A stretch of 64,000 bases of DNA from contig NC_089436.1 of assembly GCF_026210795.1 (NCBI RefSeq), forward strand, positions 372,001 to 436,000, in the 5' to 3' direction. Positions 9,503-20,647 of the stretch are shown here, piece after piece. The position numbers and the translations under genes are program-made. The stretch's first letter is position 1, and each line of letters begins with the position of its first letter. This DNA comes from Rhizophagus irregularis (lineage: Eukaryota; Glomeromycota; Glomeromycetes; Glomerales; Glomeraceae). The notes under the pieces are model-generated. The model made no database searches and was not told the origin of the DNA. It worked only from the letters and a program-made list of their open reading frames with translations.

Positions 9503-11447
9503 TCTATATCTATAAAAAAAAGCATTGTGCGACCGTAACGTTCTGCATAAAAAGGTGGATTTTAAATTGGATCGTCCAGCATCATTTATCTGCGTCCTGT
9601 GCTACAGATTTTTATATAGGATTCGAAGTGGCGCATTAATTAGCTTAATTGGGTAGCCCTAATCCCAATATAATTTTGAATTAGAACAAATTTATAGCAA
9701 CTAATCCGATTAGTAATTGTGATGTAAAAAACATAATATAAAAAATTACAAAAATAATTTAACCCGTGACAATGAAATTCTTGTCATTTTAGAAGTCGTC
9801 ATTGTTTTTTTTTAAAAAAAAAGTTTTTTGAATTTTCCCATACGACGAATTTTTTTTTTTTTTTAAAAAAAAATATTTTTCGGTTTTTTTGAATTTTCCC
9901 ACATGACGAAAAAAAAAATCCTTTTCTTTTAATAAAATAAACCTTTTCTTTTAAAAAAATTTTACATTTAATTTTTAATTTCTAATGCCTGTAAAACTCT
10001 CAAAGTTATAGGAACCGGCTGGATGTGTGTGTCGCAGGCTCCACCCACCGGGATTTTACCAGGGGGAATCAAAAATTTCTAATAACAGAAATTACAGGTA
10101 TTTAATAACTGCAAAAAAAACCAAAAAAAAAAATCCTTCTTTTTTTAGATTTCAGCAGTTTTCTTGGTTTGTCTTCAGACACATGGAAATTTGGTATTAA
10201 GGAAGGATTTAATACATTTCTTTTAATCAAACATTTCTAATGGTTTAATTTTTCATTTTTTTTGGATGACTGAATAAGGTATAATTTACACGAACAGAGT
10301 TGTGGTGAGTATTTTTTCTTTTAAAAATTTTTTTAATAATATCACATTTCTTCATTTTTTATACAGTTTATTCATGATTCTGGATGCATGAAATTTTAGT
10401 AGGTTCTTTTAAAATGCTTCTTTTAACGTAATGTTAGTTAACAAAATGTTACTAATGTTTATTTTTGCATTCTGTAGGTGGCTTTTTCAGTCTTTCTGGA
10501 CATGGAATTCGTAAGTGTATTTCATTAATTTTTTTATTTATTAATGAAACGAAATGCTAACTAATGTTTCATGTTTTATATTTTGTAGGTTAGACAGTTT
10601 TGTGACACCTTGGATGGATGCAAATTTTGGTAAATGAAATTTATCTAACATTATTTCTTTAATGAAACATTATTGATGTTTCATTCTTTTCTTTTTTTTA
10701 GTATAGATGGTCAATTTTTGAGAACTTTGGGTAAGTTCTGAAAAATGAATTTTTAACTTTAAAAAAACATCACTAATTTAGCTTTTTTTTTGTAGGGAAC
10801 AACCCTTTTCTCTTTTTTAGGTTTTAGCAGTACCTTTTAGGGTGAAGGTTAGTTCAATTATATTTTTGATTTTTTTTAAAAAATTCTTTTCATATTTACT
10901 AATCATTTTTTTCTTTTCTTCTTTTAAAGTTTTTTACTAGACACCAGAATTTTGGATTTATGATTTATACTTTATTAGCAGATGCATGTCATCTAAATTG
11001 TGATAGGTTGTTCATTAAATATTTATCACAATATTAATAAAGTTTAAAATTAAAAAAAAAAAGATTTATGATTTTTATTTATTTCTTTACATTAGTGATA
11101 ATAGAAGTGAAGAACAGTTAATGTAAAAATACATTCAATTAATAAAATAATTAAAATAATACTGTGATAATAATATGTGTTGTTATACAGTACATGTCAA
11201 TTTACTACACTTTTGATCAACATTAGTATTTTGATCAATTTGATGTGTTGTATGGTTAACGTGATCAGCAAATGATGCTGAATAATGCTATAACTATTAT
11301 AACTATTCTAATAAAAAATGTTATTACTTTATTATTCCCTATTTACCACAAACTTTCAAATTAATATCAATAACCATTCTATACTTTATAACTGATTTTC
11401 ATAATCTTAATTAGCCAGGCCCGCGTGAAACGCGGGCATCCAGCTAG
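9503..11447 (+). mobile_element. Non-autonomous Helitron (TC ... hairpin-CTAG), inserted between A and T
   Basis: The 5' end is TCTATATCTATAAA. The 3' end has a perfect 7-bp hairpin (GCCCGCG/CGCGGGC, 11419-11437) six bases before CTAG at 11444-11447. Removing 9113-11447 together with the nested MITE restores GACGAAA|TAAATAAAT, exactly the uninterrupted sequence at 5268-5282 in the other duplicate. This is diagnostic of Helitron insertion (5'-TC, CTRR-3', AT target, no TSD). No Rep/helicase ORF. The interior holds T- and A-runs, a GC-richer patch at 10010-10070, and a chain of intron-like modules (10305-10795). Confidence 0.9.
10305..10795 (+). other. Chain of intron-like modules inside the Helitron
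   Basis: Intron-like units with good 5' and 3' splice signals follow one another: 10305-10366 (GTGAGT..CAG), one ending at 10477, 10511-10588 (GTAAGT..TAG), 10630-10701 (GTAAAT..TAG) and 10731-10795 (GTAAGT..TAG). They are separated by exon-like pieces of 33, 41 and 29 nt. Several contain branchpoint-like CTAAC, CTAAT or TTGAT followed by GTTT at similar places. The exon pieces give no continuous reading frame, so a spliced non-coding transcript or a decayed captured gene is possible. Confidence 0.45.
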
Positions 11448-11589
11448 TAAATAAATAAAATAACATAAAATATAGTGAGTACAGTATTATGTAATTAAAA
11501 AGTTGTGTATTGCAATGAAATAAATTTTTTTTCACAAGTAAAACTAAAATTTATGATTAAATAACTTCTGTATTGAGAAAAAGGTAAAG

Positions 11590-11874
11590 AATGTATATAT
11601 TCGTTATTTTGAATATGATAAATTTATTCAAATGGTTGAAATTGGTGGAGGAGCTTTTGATAAAGTGATTAAATCAAGTTTTGTTAGTACAGGATTAGTC
11701 GCACTGTCAAGTATGAGCTTTATGAGCGAGGGTAGGAATCAACTTTTTATGTTGTACACTAGGGTGAAATCAAGAATCAAGTTGGGCACATTAATTGATA
11801 ATTTTTTTAGTAAATGTATACATTTTAAAAAAAATGACAGTGATACAAATCATCTAAAGAGGGGATTTCTTTAA
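11590..11874 (+). pseudogene. Kinase domain relic
   Basis: The plus-strand frame across 11590-11740 reads RYFEYDKF, then VEIGGGAFDKVIKSSF and GLVALSSM. This parallels the kinase N-lobe pattern EYDKF..IGxGGFGKVYK..xVALKS, with the conserved lysine replaced by Ser. The glycine loop is degenerate and no catalytic loop follows. The ORF continues to 11874 without recognisable sequence. A fragment of an old kinase gene. Confidence 0.5.
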
Positions 11875-13530
11875 AAGAAAGTTGCCTGGTAGACCATATA
11901 ATAAAATTATATAACAATTTTTTTCGGTCCTATTTTATTGAATCAATCAGTGGTTTTATTATTCCTAAATAACGAAACATTGTTATGTAGTTCATTATCA
12001 TTAATTCAGGATTTAAAAAGTTTCATATAGATTATATAGATTTTATAGATTTTATAGATTATATAGATTTTATAGATTTTATAGATTTTATAAATTTTAT
12101 AAATTTTGCTTTATGTAAGAATTCTTTAACTATCCCAAATACCATTAATTAATTTCGTTTCTTTGATAAGCATGTGATATTAAAGGAATAATTTGAGACA
12201 AAGAGATTTAAATATTTTTTTACAAGAAAATTTACTATAGTATTGACCGTAATACTCGTAACTGAAAATTTTATATTTGAAATGCAATTACTAAGATCTT
12301 AATAATGTTTGAAGTTTGCTTAATCGAAAAAAAAAAAAATAATTAAAATCAAATTATTTATTATAAACTATTTTATTAGATTCACATATACAAATTTAAA
12401 GTAATTTGAATGATTTTATAATTTATATTGTATAAGCTAAGACATTATTGTCAATTTTTTTTTTTATTAGAAGGGGAGCGGTAAAACAACTTATTCAAAC
12501 AAGTTTTAGATAGATCAGGTGATTTATTTACATGTTGATCCTTTTTTGGATATGAACGAGTAAAAAAAGGAGAGGAAGATCATAGTATTTCGATAACACG
12601 TGACTGTAATTACAATATCTCTAATTGTTGTGTTTTAAAAAATATAAAACTAAAAATTTTTGCATTATTGCTACAGGAATTTATTACGTTTTAAGCAGTA
12701 ATCATATAGAATATTTATTATATTGTATTGTTAAAACATTGCAAGTGTTTTATATGATATAATATCTTAATTAAATTACAGCCATAAAAAAACATATAAT
12801 ACAATTACTTAATTATCAAGAATATGAAAAAAAATAAAAATTTAAAAAATAAAAAAAAACATTCTGTAAAATAAATAATCTAAATGGTATGATGGACAGG
12901 AACTGTTTAAACTTCCCAAATCTCAAATCGAGATCATTTGACATATTCGACATAAAAAGTAGTTCGGAAAGTTGAATTAGGGAAGAGATTGGTTAATATG
13001 ATTGTAAAAATGTTTTCTTTTTGGCATAATTATAAATTTTATTTCTTTTAAAAAATTCTCTGAATATTTTAAAAAACTACAGTATCTTATTAATGAAATC
13101 AGTTTAATCAATATAATCGTTCTTTCGCAAAAAAATCTTTGATTCATTGATATCAATTACATCATTAATTATACCTTTAATAAAGCCATTGAAGCGCAAA
13201 TGTCAAGAAATCTTTTAGAATATCTTACGAAAACTCTTATTATCCAATTATAAATTGATTACAGTATTGATTTTTAAATACGTTCCACAGCTGTAGGTTT
13301 GAACTTTGAATATTAACATATATAATAATGATTAACTTAAATAAATAAATAAATAATATAAAATAAGTAAGATAAAATAAGATAAAATAGTTTTACCACA
13401 AGAAAAAAAATAAGATTAAATAAATAAAACAAACAAAATAATAAAATTCAATAAAGTAAAATGAAATATTTTTTCTGTAAATATGAATAAGATAACGAGT
13501 TTTATTAAGCTTTATTAATTTGATCAAAAT
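11875..13530. other. AT-rich spacer with TATAGATT simple repeat
   Basis: No gene seen. 12026-12110 is a short tandem array of TTTTATAGATT-type units. A P-loop-like GSGKTT can be read near 12475-12490 on the plus strand, but no frame continues from it. Confidence 0.4.
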
Positions 13531-13533
13531 TTT

Positions 13534-14317
13534 TTGGCGAATATTCAGAGTGGTACGGATCAACTGATTCTTTCCCCAGAATTTTTACCACGTGATACAC
13601 TCTTTGCGTTTCTCATTTTCATAAGTATTCTAGGAACTTTGGTATTTACAAGGTGTGAAATCATATTTGTCACTCAGTCCCGAGTACTGTATTCCTTTTA
13701 TCACATTTTAACAAGCTACGGTCATAAAGTTTGTTCTAGACTTCTAAAAGGATTACATAAAATGTAAAGAACAATAGGATCATCGAATGCATATTTAAAT
13801 AACAATTTTTTCAGGTAATGAAATTCTATAAAAGGAATTATAATTTTTGTAACAAATAAAAGATCAGGTTCCAAATGATAAATTATTCGGATTACTAATA
13901 ATTTTTTTTTATAAATAAAGTTATAAAATTATTAAGAATTAGATATATCAGAGCTGGTTGTTGCATTAACATTGAATAAGTTTAACTTAGATGTTAGTGA
14001 TATTATATTTTTTTATTAAAAGATAAGAATATAAAGAAAAATTCAGTGAGATTGGAATTTTTAGCTAAAATGAATAGCAAGAGTAAGTTTAGAGCTGCCG
14101 ATTCAATGAATATATTTTACACAGTAGTAATCTTAATGTTGTTGAAGAATTTTTAAATGAATGGTTTCCTGCTGAATCTAGGATGGGATTCATTAAAGGA
14201 AATAATTATATCGTTCTTGAACTTATTGGTGGAATTCTGTGGGCTATATTTATATCAATTAGTTTTGTTTTAAAAAGAATTATTCCTTCTTTTATTCAAA
14301 AACTAAAAAATGAATAA
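13534..14317 (+). pseudogene. Unidentified membrane-protein coding relic
   Basis: Two stretches have plausible coding character. 13534-13767 includes a hydrophobic segment (AFLIFISILGTLVF). 14126-14317 is a 64-codon terminal piece preceded by a good 3' splice signal (TTTTACACAG at about 14115-14124); it begins SNLNVVEEFLNEW, contains a hydrophobic helix (LIGGILWAIFISISFVL) and ends in a basic tail. Between them short frames (e.g. SELVVALTLNKFNLDVSD near 13950) are interrupted. The family is not recognised. It is either a multi-exon gene I cannot assemble or a decayed one. Confidence 0.35.
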
Positions 14318-16145
14318 TTTATAAAATCTTAAAATGCTAAAGTTTTTTTGTACACATATCAGTACACATATTTATGTTTTTTTTTTTTCATAGAAAAATT
14401 TGTTATTTCTTTATTTTTAATAAATTTGATTATTAAATAAAAACGTTAAATATTTATAAAATTAACCCACTTAAATCTGAATTTTGATATATTATCTTGA
14501 TTATCGTCATTTTCGAAATAGTAATTTAACTTTAGTACGTATCACATGACGATCTATTTAATTGATCAACGAAGTACACCAAAATTTTTGGGACTCACTC
14601 AATTAGCCAATATGTAATAAATACAACAGCAACGCGGGAATTAACTTTTAATATACAATTTAATATTTATGATAAATTTAATGACGCAGCGATACATTTT
14701 TTTTAGAGAGATTTTTTATTATAACGCTTCGGACACTCCAACAGTTCCCGTTCCTAAAGTATTTGTCTGTAATGCAATGACTGAAAATTCGTGGTGGTAA
14801 ATACGTTTCACGAAATTACTTGCAGCCTGCTTTCAGAAGCGTATGTCTGTGACAGTCTGTCCTATCTATCCCCCTACCTATTTTGCGTTGAAATTTTATT
14901 TTAATCATGATATTTTAGTAAAATTTTAAACGTTTTATTATTAATTTATTATTAGTTTTTTTTAACATAATTTTTTTTATCTTGTAACTGGTTAATAAAA
15001 GGGATGTTATATAATGGAATTCTGTTTGATGCTGCGCTTGAAAAGATTTTAATCACAAAAATAAATAAATGGAGATTTTTCCTAAAATAAAAAAAAAATA
15101 AATATTGATAATCACTTGATAAAATAATTTTGAACAGGCGGCCGGTTAAAAATTTGATTATTTTAGCTTAGAGGTTTTGATTTGCCGCTTGTGCAACTCA
15201 AGTCTCGAGTCAACTCAAGTTTGTGACACGACTTGAATCCAAGATCTATTTTGGCTATTTTAATAAATTTGAAATTGGAAATCTATCCCTTGAAGTAATA
15301 CCTTATAAAATATTACTTAAAACAAAAATAAATATACTTTTAATTTTTGATCTATGAAATGGTTTTTCTCGAAAAAACTTTTAATAGAATAGATGATAAT
15401 CAATAAATTACAAATATATGTGAAAATATTTTTAAATCTATAATTTTTTTTATATATTAAACTTAGAAATAATTAAATTTTATATTTGTAGCTGTAGAAA
15501 TAGGGGAAAAAAATCAAGTAAAGAAAGAAAATTTTTAATAGATTATTATAAAATTTGTTTATTAATATTATGTGGTCTTTTTTATGAAATTTATCTTACA
15601 CTTTTTTTAGATCTTGGACGCTATTTAACTAAAATTTAATATAAGAACTTACGCTTAGGTGAAAAATATAATTAAATTTTAAATTATTTGAATCCTTTAT
15701 CAACTTGTTTCATTTCTGCTTTTATACATTCATGATAATTTTTTTAAAAAATAATAAAATTTTATATAAAAAAATAATCAATATCGATTTTTTCAACCAA
15801 TATTTTGAATTTAATGAATTATTATTACGAGGGTTGTTACACAAACAGCAAATACTTGCTTTTAATGGAAAAAAATGGAGTTACGATATTATAGTAACTT
15901 GTATCACGCGACAATTTACAATTAAGTTGATCACTGCATTTATAGAATTCTTTTATTCTTTCATGGAATTCTAGTCGGAGTTCATTCAAAATCTTTCCAT
16001 AATGAACTTCTAGATTAATTGTTTACTATAATTCTTTAGGATTTAAACTCCTTACTTTAAATATATATACTAGAAGGTTTTCTTGAACGCTACAAATAAA
16101 TTATATATCTTTGAAATAACGAAACAATTAATATAAATATCGTTT
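14318..16145. other. Spacer without recognised gene
   Basis: AT-rich, with two somewhat less AT-rich patches (14700-14880 and 15130-15240) in which I find no sustained frame, tRNA-like fold or repeat. Confidence 0.4.
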
Positions 16146-18012
16146 ATGATGTCAGACAATATGTCCTTAAGTTGGCTAGATATAGTTGGTAAAAGAGGGA
16201 TAATATGTAAAGAATGTAATATAAGAAACATTATTGACGAAAATCATGAAACTTGTAAACTATGTTATGAAATATCCAAACTTAATTTAAGTGGGAACAA
16301 AGTCATTGATGACATTATCAGAAATACACGAGTTAATTTTGTTAAAAGTTCAATTTGTAGGATATTAGAGTTTGTTCCCTATGATCAATTCAAAAATATA
16401 GAATTTATTGCCGAAGGAGGATTTAGTAAAATTTATAAAGCTATTTGGGTTGATGGTCCAATTGATACGCTTAACTCTACTGATAACATTGTTCGTGAGA
16501 AGAATTATACAGTTGTTCTCAAAAAACTTAATAATTCTAAAAACATTACATCCAAGGAACTGAACGAGGTACAGCGCATTCAATTTTTAATTTTTGATGA
16601 CGATAAATTAATATTTTTTTCATTTTATAGTTTAAGGTATATTATCAGATTTTTTCAAGTAATTATACAACTTATGGCATTAGTGAATGTTTTGGGATTA
16701 CTCAAGATCCTATTACTAAAGATATGATGATTATTATGCCATATTATAGTTCAGGTGATTTGATACATTATTTAAGTAATAACTTTTATAAAACTAATTG
16801 GCGGATAAAACTGTGTGAATTATTTTTTGTAATAAATGGACTTCAAGAAATACACAAAGCAAAAATTATCCACAGGGATTTACATAGTGGAAATATCTTT
16901 TTTGGGGGAAATTTTGCGTACATGGGTGATCTGGGAATAAGCAGATCTGCAACTGAATCAAATAATGATAATGAGAAATATGGTATTATACCTTACATGG
17001 CACCAGAGATTTTTCAAGGACAAAAATATAGTGAAGCTTCAGATATATATAGTTTTGGAATGATTATGTGGGAATTTATGACAGGTAGAAGACCTTTTTG
17101 GGATGAAATTCATGATATAGAACTTATAATCAAAATATGTGATGGTTTACGACCACCAATTGTTACAAATGCACCTGAAGGATATATTGAATTAATGAAG
17201 GAATGCTGGCATTCTGATCCAGCAAAAAGACCAACAACTATAGATGTGTATTTGAAAATTAATAAAGTGTATTATAATGAACGTGATATAAATCAAACTA
17301 AAATTATTAAATCATCAGATATTGGACCTGTAACAATAACTAGTCCAGGTGCCATTTATAAGAGTAGACCATTAAGTCGCATGATTAAATCTGCGATGTC
17401 TTTAAGGAGTTCAAGGAGTCAATCTATCGGTAACAAATTTTATTAATTACAACGCATTTTTATTGCAAGAACAATTTTAACAATTTTTTATTTTTAGATC
17501 CATTTTATTATTATCAGAAAAATACTGGTAATTATTCATTTTTTGTTTAACGGTTTTTTTATGTTCTTACTTATAATTAATATTATTTTAAAGATAAAAG
17601 AAAGTTTGAAGATGATTCGGTTGAAGACAATAATGACAATGGTACGGTAATTAATTTAATAAATTATTATTTTTCATTATACTATCTACTATTTAATTCA
17701 CTTTCATAATTATTTAGAACAAAGTATTAAAAGAAGAAAATTTCTTGAATTTGAAAATAGTGGTAAATAAATTAGATTTTAACAATCAACATATTTAGTT
17801 TCATAATTTAATTGATTTTTATGATTTTAACAGATTACTTTACAAAAGAAATTGAATTAGATATTAATATGAGCTCTAATCAATCTCGTGATAAAGGTAA
17901 GCAAATATACATTTATAAGTATAAATCAACATTATAAAATTTTTATCTAATTTTGTTTTCAATATAAGGATACGTCTCCAAAGAAATTGATCTTGATATC
18001 AATGTTCTTTAA
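16146..18012 (+). CDS. Protein kinase with micro-exon C-terminal tail (7 exons)
   Basis: Exons 16146-16568, 16631-17429, 17498-17527, 17594-17641, 17718-17762, 17834-17896 and 17969-18012 give 483 residues. The frame is continuous and every intron is GT..AG. Cys pairs at 21/24 and 37/40 precede the kinase domain: glycine loop AEGGFSKIYKA (89-99), VVLK Lys126, HRDLHSGN from 222, DLG 241-243, and MAPE. All key catalytic residues are present, so it is probably active, with Leu in place of Phe in DFG. The tail after the kinase core is built from four symmetric phase-1 exons of 30-63 nt plus a last exon. It contains a KRRK basic patch and a repeated motif (TKEIELDIN, SKEIDLDIN). It is presumably a cytosolic or nuclear signalling kinase; the substrate is unknown. 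Confidence 0.9.
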
Positions 18013-18929
18013 ATTATAATGTTTAAACCCAATTTTTTTTACTTATTATGCAGTACTATAAATGGCTGGATTATGTAATATTACAAATTTGTAGTTAGAG
18101 TATATTAAATAAATGAATTATATAGTTTGGAATTTCTGGAATATGAAACTGAAAATTATATTTTGTATCGTCTAACTAAAAAGCTTTAATTGCGAAAAGT
18201 TTATCGATTAAAAATGGTATTTTATTGTCTACATAAAAAACTGTAATTTGATTAATTAGTAACTACGTAAAAGTTATTGTCGCTTTATAAAAAAAAAGTC
18301 TAATTTTCTTTTCTTTTGACACGCGTTCGAGTTAACCAAAAATCAGAAAGTGAAACAAATGATATGACAGTTATATATATGACGATAATGTATTTTCATC
18401 CCATGATGGGAAAATTTGGTATGAAATGTTTCAATAAGGGTACTTAAAATGTAATCCTATTTGAATCAACTTGTATGGATTTTGACAGCAGGAATACTGT
18501 ATTAGTCCATATGCCATTGGAGCATATGAATCCAATTCGGCGACGCTATCATGTTTCTTCTGTGTTTGTGATTTGTAAAATCTTCATTTCATGGAATCTA
18601 ATTTTTATCAGCCTTATGAAGTTATTACTCTCAACCGTTTATCGAACATTCATTTTCGTATGCAGTAATCGTGGATTCATTCCTTTTGGTGATTTTTTTT
18701 TTAAAAATTTATTTGTTATACAGAATTTTGTAAACAAACATGTTACGTATATAAAAATTATAAAATCGGATTTTTTAATAAAGTGTTTCATGATAATTCC
18801 TATTTCCTAAGCGCATGATTATAAATTCAAGAATATTCCAATACATACCATAAAATTTTTTTTTTTAACGAAGTCATTTATTAGGATTAAGAAAATTACA
18901 AAAAAGGAAATGATCTACATTATATAATA
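18013..18929. other. Downstream spacer of the kinase
   Basis: No supported gene. A 111-codon frame at 18475-18810 is hydrophobic and lacks family features; I regard it as chance. Confidence 0.4.
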
Positions 18930-19061
18930 GGGGGTCTTCAGAAAAAACGTGATTGAGATTGAGATTTCATATAGAATTTTCAATCTTAATATGTTAGTAA
19001 GATTGAAATTCTATACTAAATTTCAATCTCAATCTCAATCACGTTTTTTGTGAAGACCCCC
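18930..19061. mobile_element. 132-bp fold-back MITE
   Basis: GGGGGTCTTCA... and its complement TGAAGACCCCC enclose almost perfectly complementary arms (ACGTGATTGAGATTGAGATT and complement), leaving only a small loop. It is flanked on both sides by ATAATA, a candidate 6-bp (or 3-bp ATA) target duplication. No coding capacity. The superfamily cannot be assigned from the sequence alone. Confidence 0.8.
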
Positions 19062-20647
19062 ATAATATTAAATAAAGAACACGATTCAAACTGTTTACTT
19101 TTTACTTTAATAAATTGACTTACAATCTTAGCACAAAAAAAAAAAAAAATTATGCTTTAAGTAAGTAAATTAAAAATATTATTTAAATTTTATAAAATAT
19201 CTTTCTCTTTTTACTAACCGTATATGACATTATGACAACCATGATAATAATATTTTTAATAGAAGCACATAGTTTATGTGTGAAATTAGGATAAATTAAT
19301 TATATTATATATATTTTTTTATATATGAGAAGGAGTGACTTTTCTCCAAAATCTTAATAATATAAGTATTTGAATACATATGGTAAAATCCTAAATACTG
19401 GATTTATTTAATTATTTAAAGCATTTAAGCTACAAATTTCTTAAATTTCAGAATTTTAAATAAGTAATCTTTTTGTTGACTTTAAGGATGTAAATAAATA
19501 TGTACAAAATACATTTCATAATTTGTATATGATTTTGTTTAACAAGTTATTGGGTTGAACACTGTATTATAAATGATATTAATGTTACAATTTAAAAATT
19601 TATAATTGCACAATAACTTTTAATGGCATTGAAGTTTGCCCAAATTATATTCTTTTTCATTAAAAAAATAAATAAAAGCTTCATTTTTTTTTTGACTATC
19701 TATAAATATGTAGAATAAGTAGTATTAAAATGTTCGTTCTGGCTCACCCATAAACTGTCCCAGTAAAAAATCTCAGGAACTGCCAATTTTCCAAACTGGT
19801 CAAATTTTTGATAGGAAAAATGCTACACCCTATAAACCATCTAAAACTCCTCACCAGCCCTCAAGAAGCCTGCTAGCAAAGAATCCCTAGAAATCACCAA
19901 ATCACCAAACTGCCCGATTTATCGATAGCAAAGGAAAATCTCAATTTTTCATGTACAGAAATCCCTCTATACCATACAGAAAAGCGAAAAAATTTTAAAA
20001 TAATCTTGACGGCTAAAATTTCATTCATGGGATTTTCAGACCAATATTACAAGACCATTAACATCCGTAGGGATTCTATAAATTACTATAGAATTCTTAG
20101 AGATCCAGTATTTTATGGATTCCTTAAAAATTCCTTAATAAAATCTTAAGAATCTCTTAGGATTCTATAAATTATAGGATTTTTAAAGATTCCTAATAAA
20201 AAACTGTAAGGATTTTAAAGTTTCGTGTAAAATGATATACAAATCTGCGTCTACACCAAAAATTTACTGATGTTATCTGTGTAGATGAGAGTGTAGATAC
20301 GATTGGAATAATTCATTACAGAAATCTGAATTTATAAAGAGTTTGTGAAAATCTTGTAGTCAAATAGTCAAATAATAGTGCGAACTCGCATTATATAGCA
20401 TAGAAAGTGTTACATGCTGCTTTAAAATTTTTGATGACTAATAAAGTTTCCTTGTATGACATCAGAAAATAAAAAAATATACATCATGTATGGCAACATC
20501 GTTTTTTTAAAGATTTGTAATTTTTATGTTATAAATTGCATCATAAATTAGCGTAAAAAATTTTTTTTAAAGATAAATCATTTTATTAATAAATTTTGTG
20601 CATTCAATTACACGAAATGGGAAAAAGCTATAATATTTGAAACATTC
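19062..20647. other. Spacer with short degenerate repeats
   Basis: 19740-20000 is less AT-rich and has repeated ATCACCAAA/AAACTG words but no frame. 20060-20220 contains several degenerate copies of AGGATTCTATAAATTA in both orientations, suggesting an old repeat. No gene recognised. Confidence 0.4.

Noticed and set aside
12470-12500. P-loop-like GSGKTT reading on the plus strand
   Set aside because: The frame closes within a few codons and no NTPase motifs follow.
18475-18810. 111-codon ORF
   Set aside because: Hydrophobic AT-driven composition, no recognised motif, no supporting splice or paralogue evidence.
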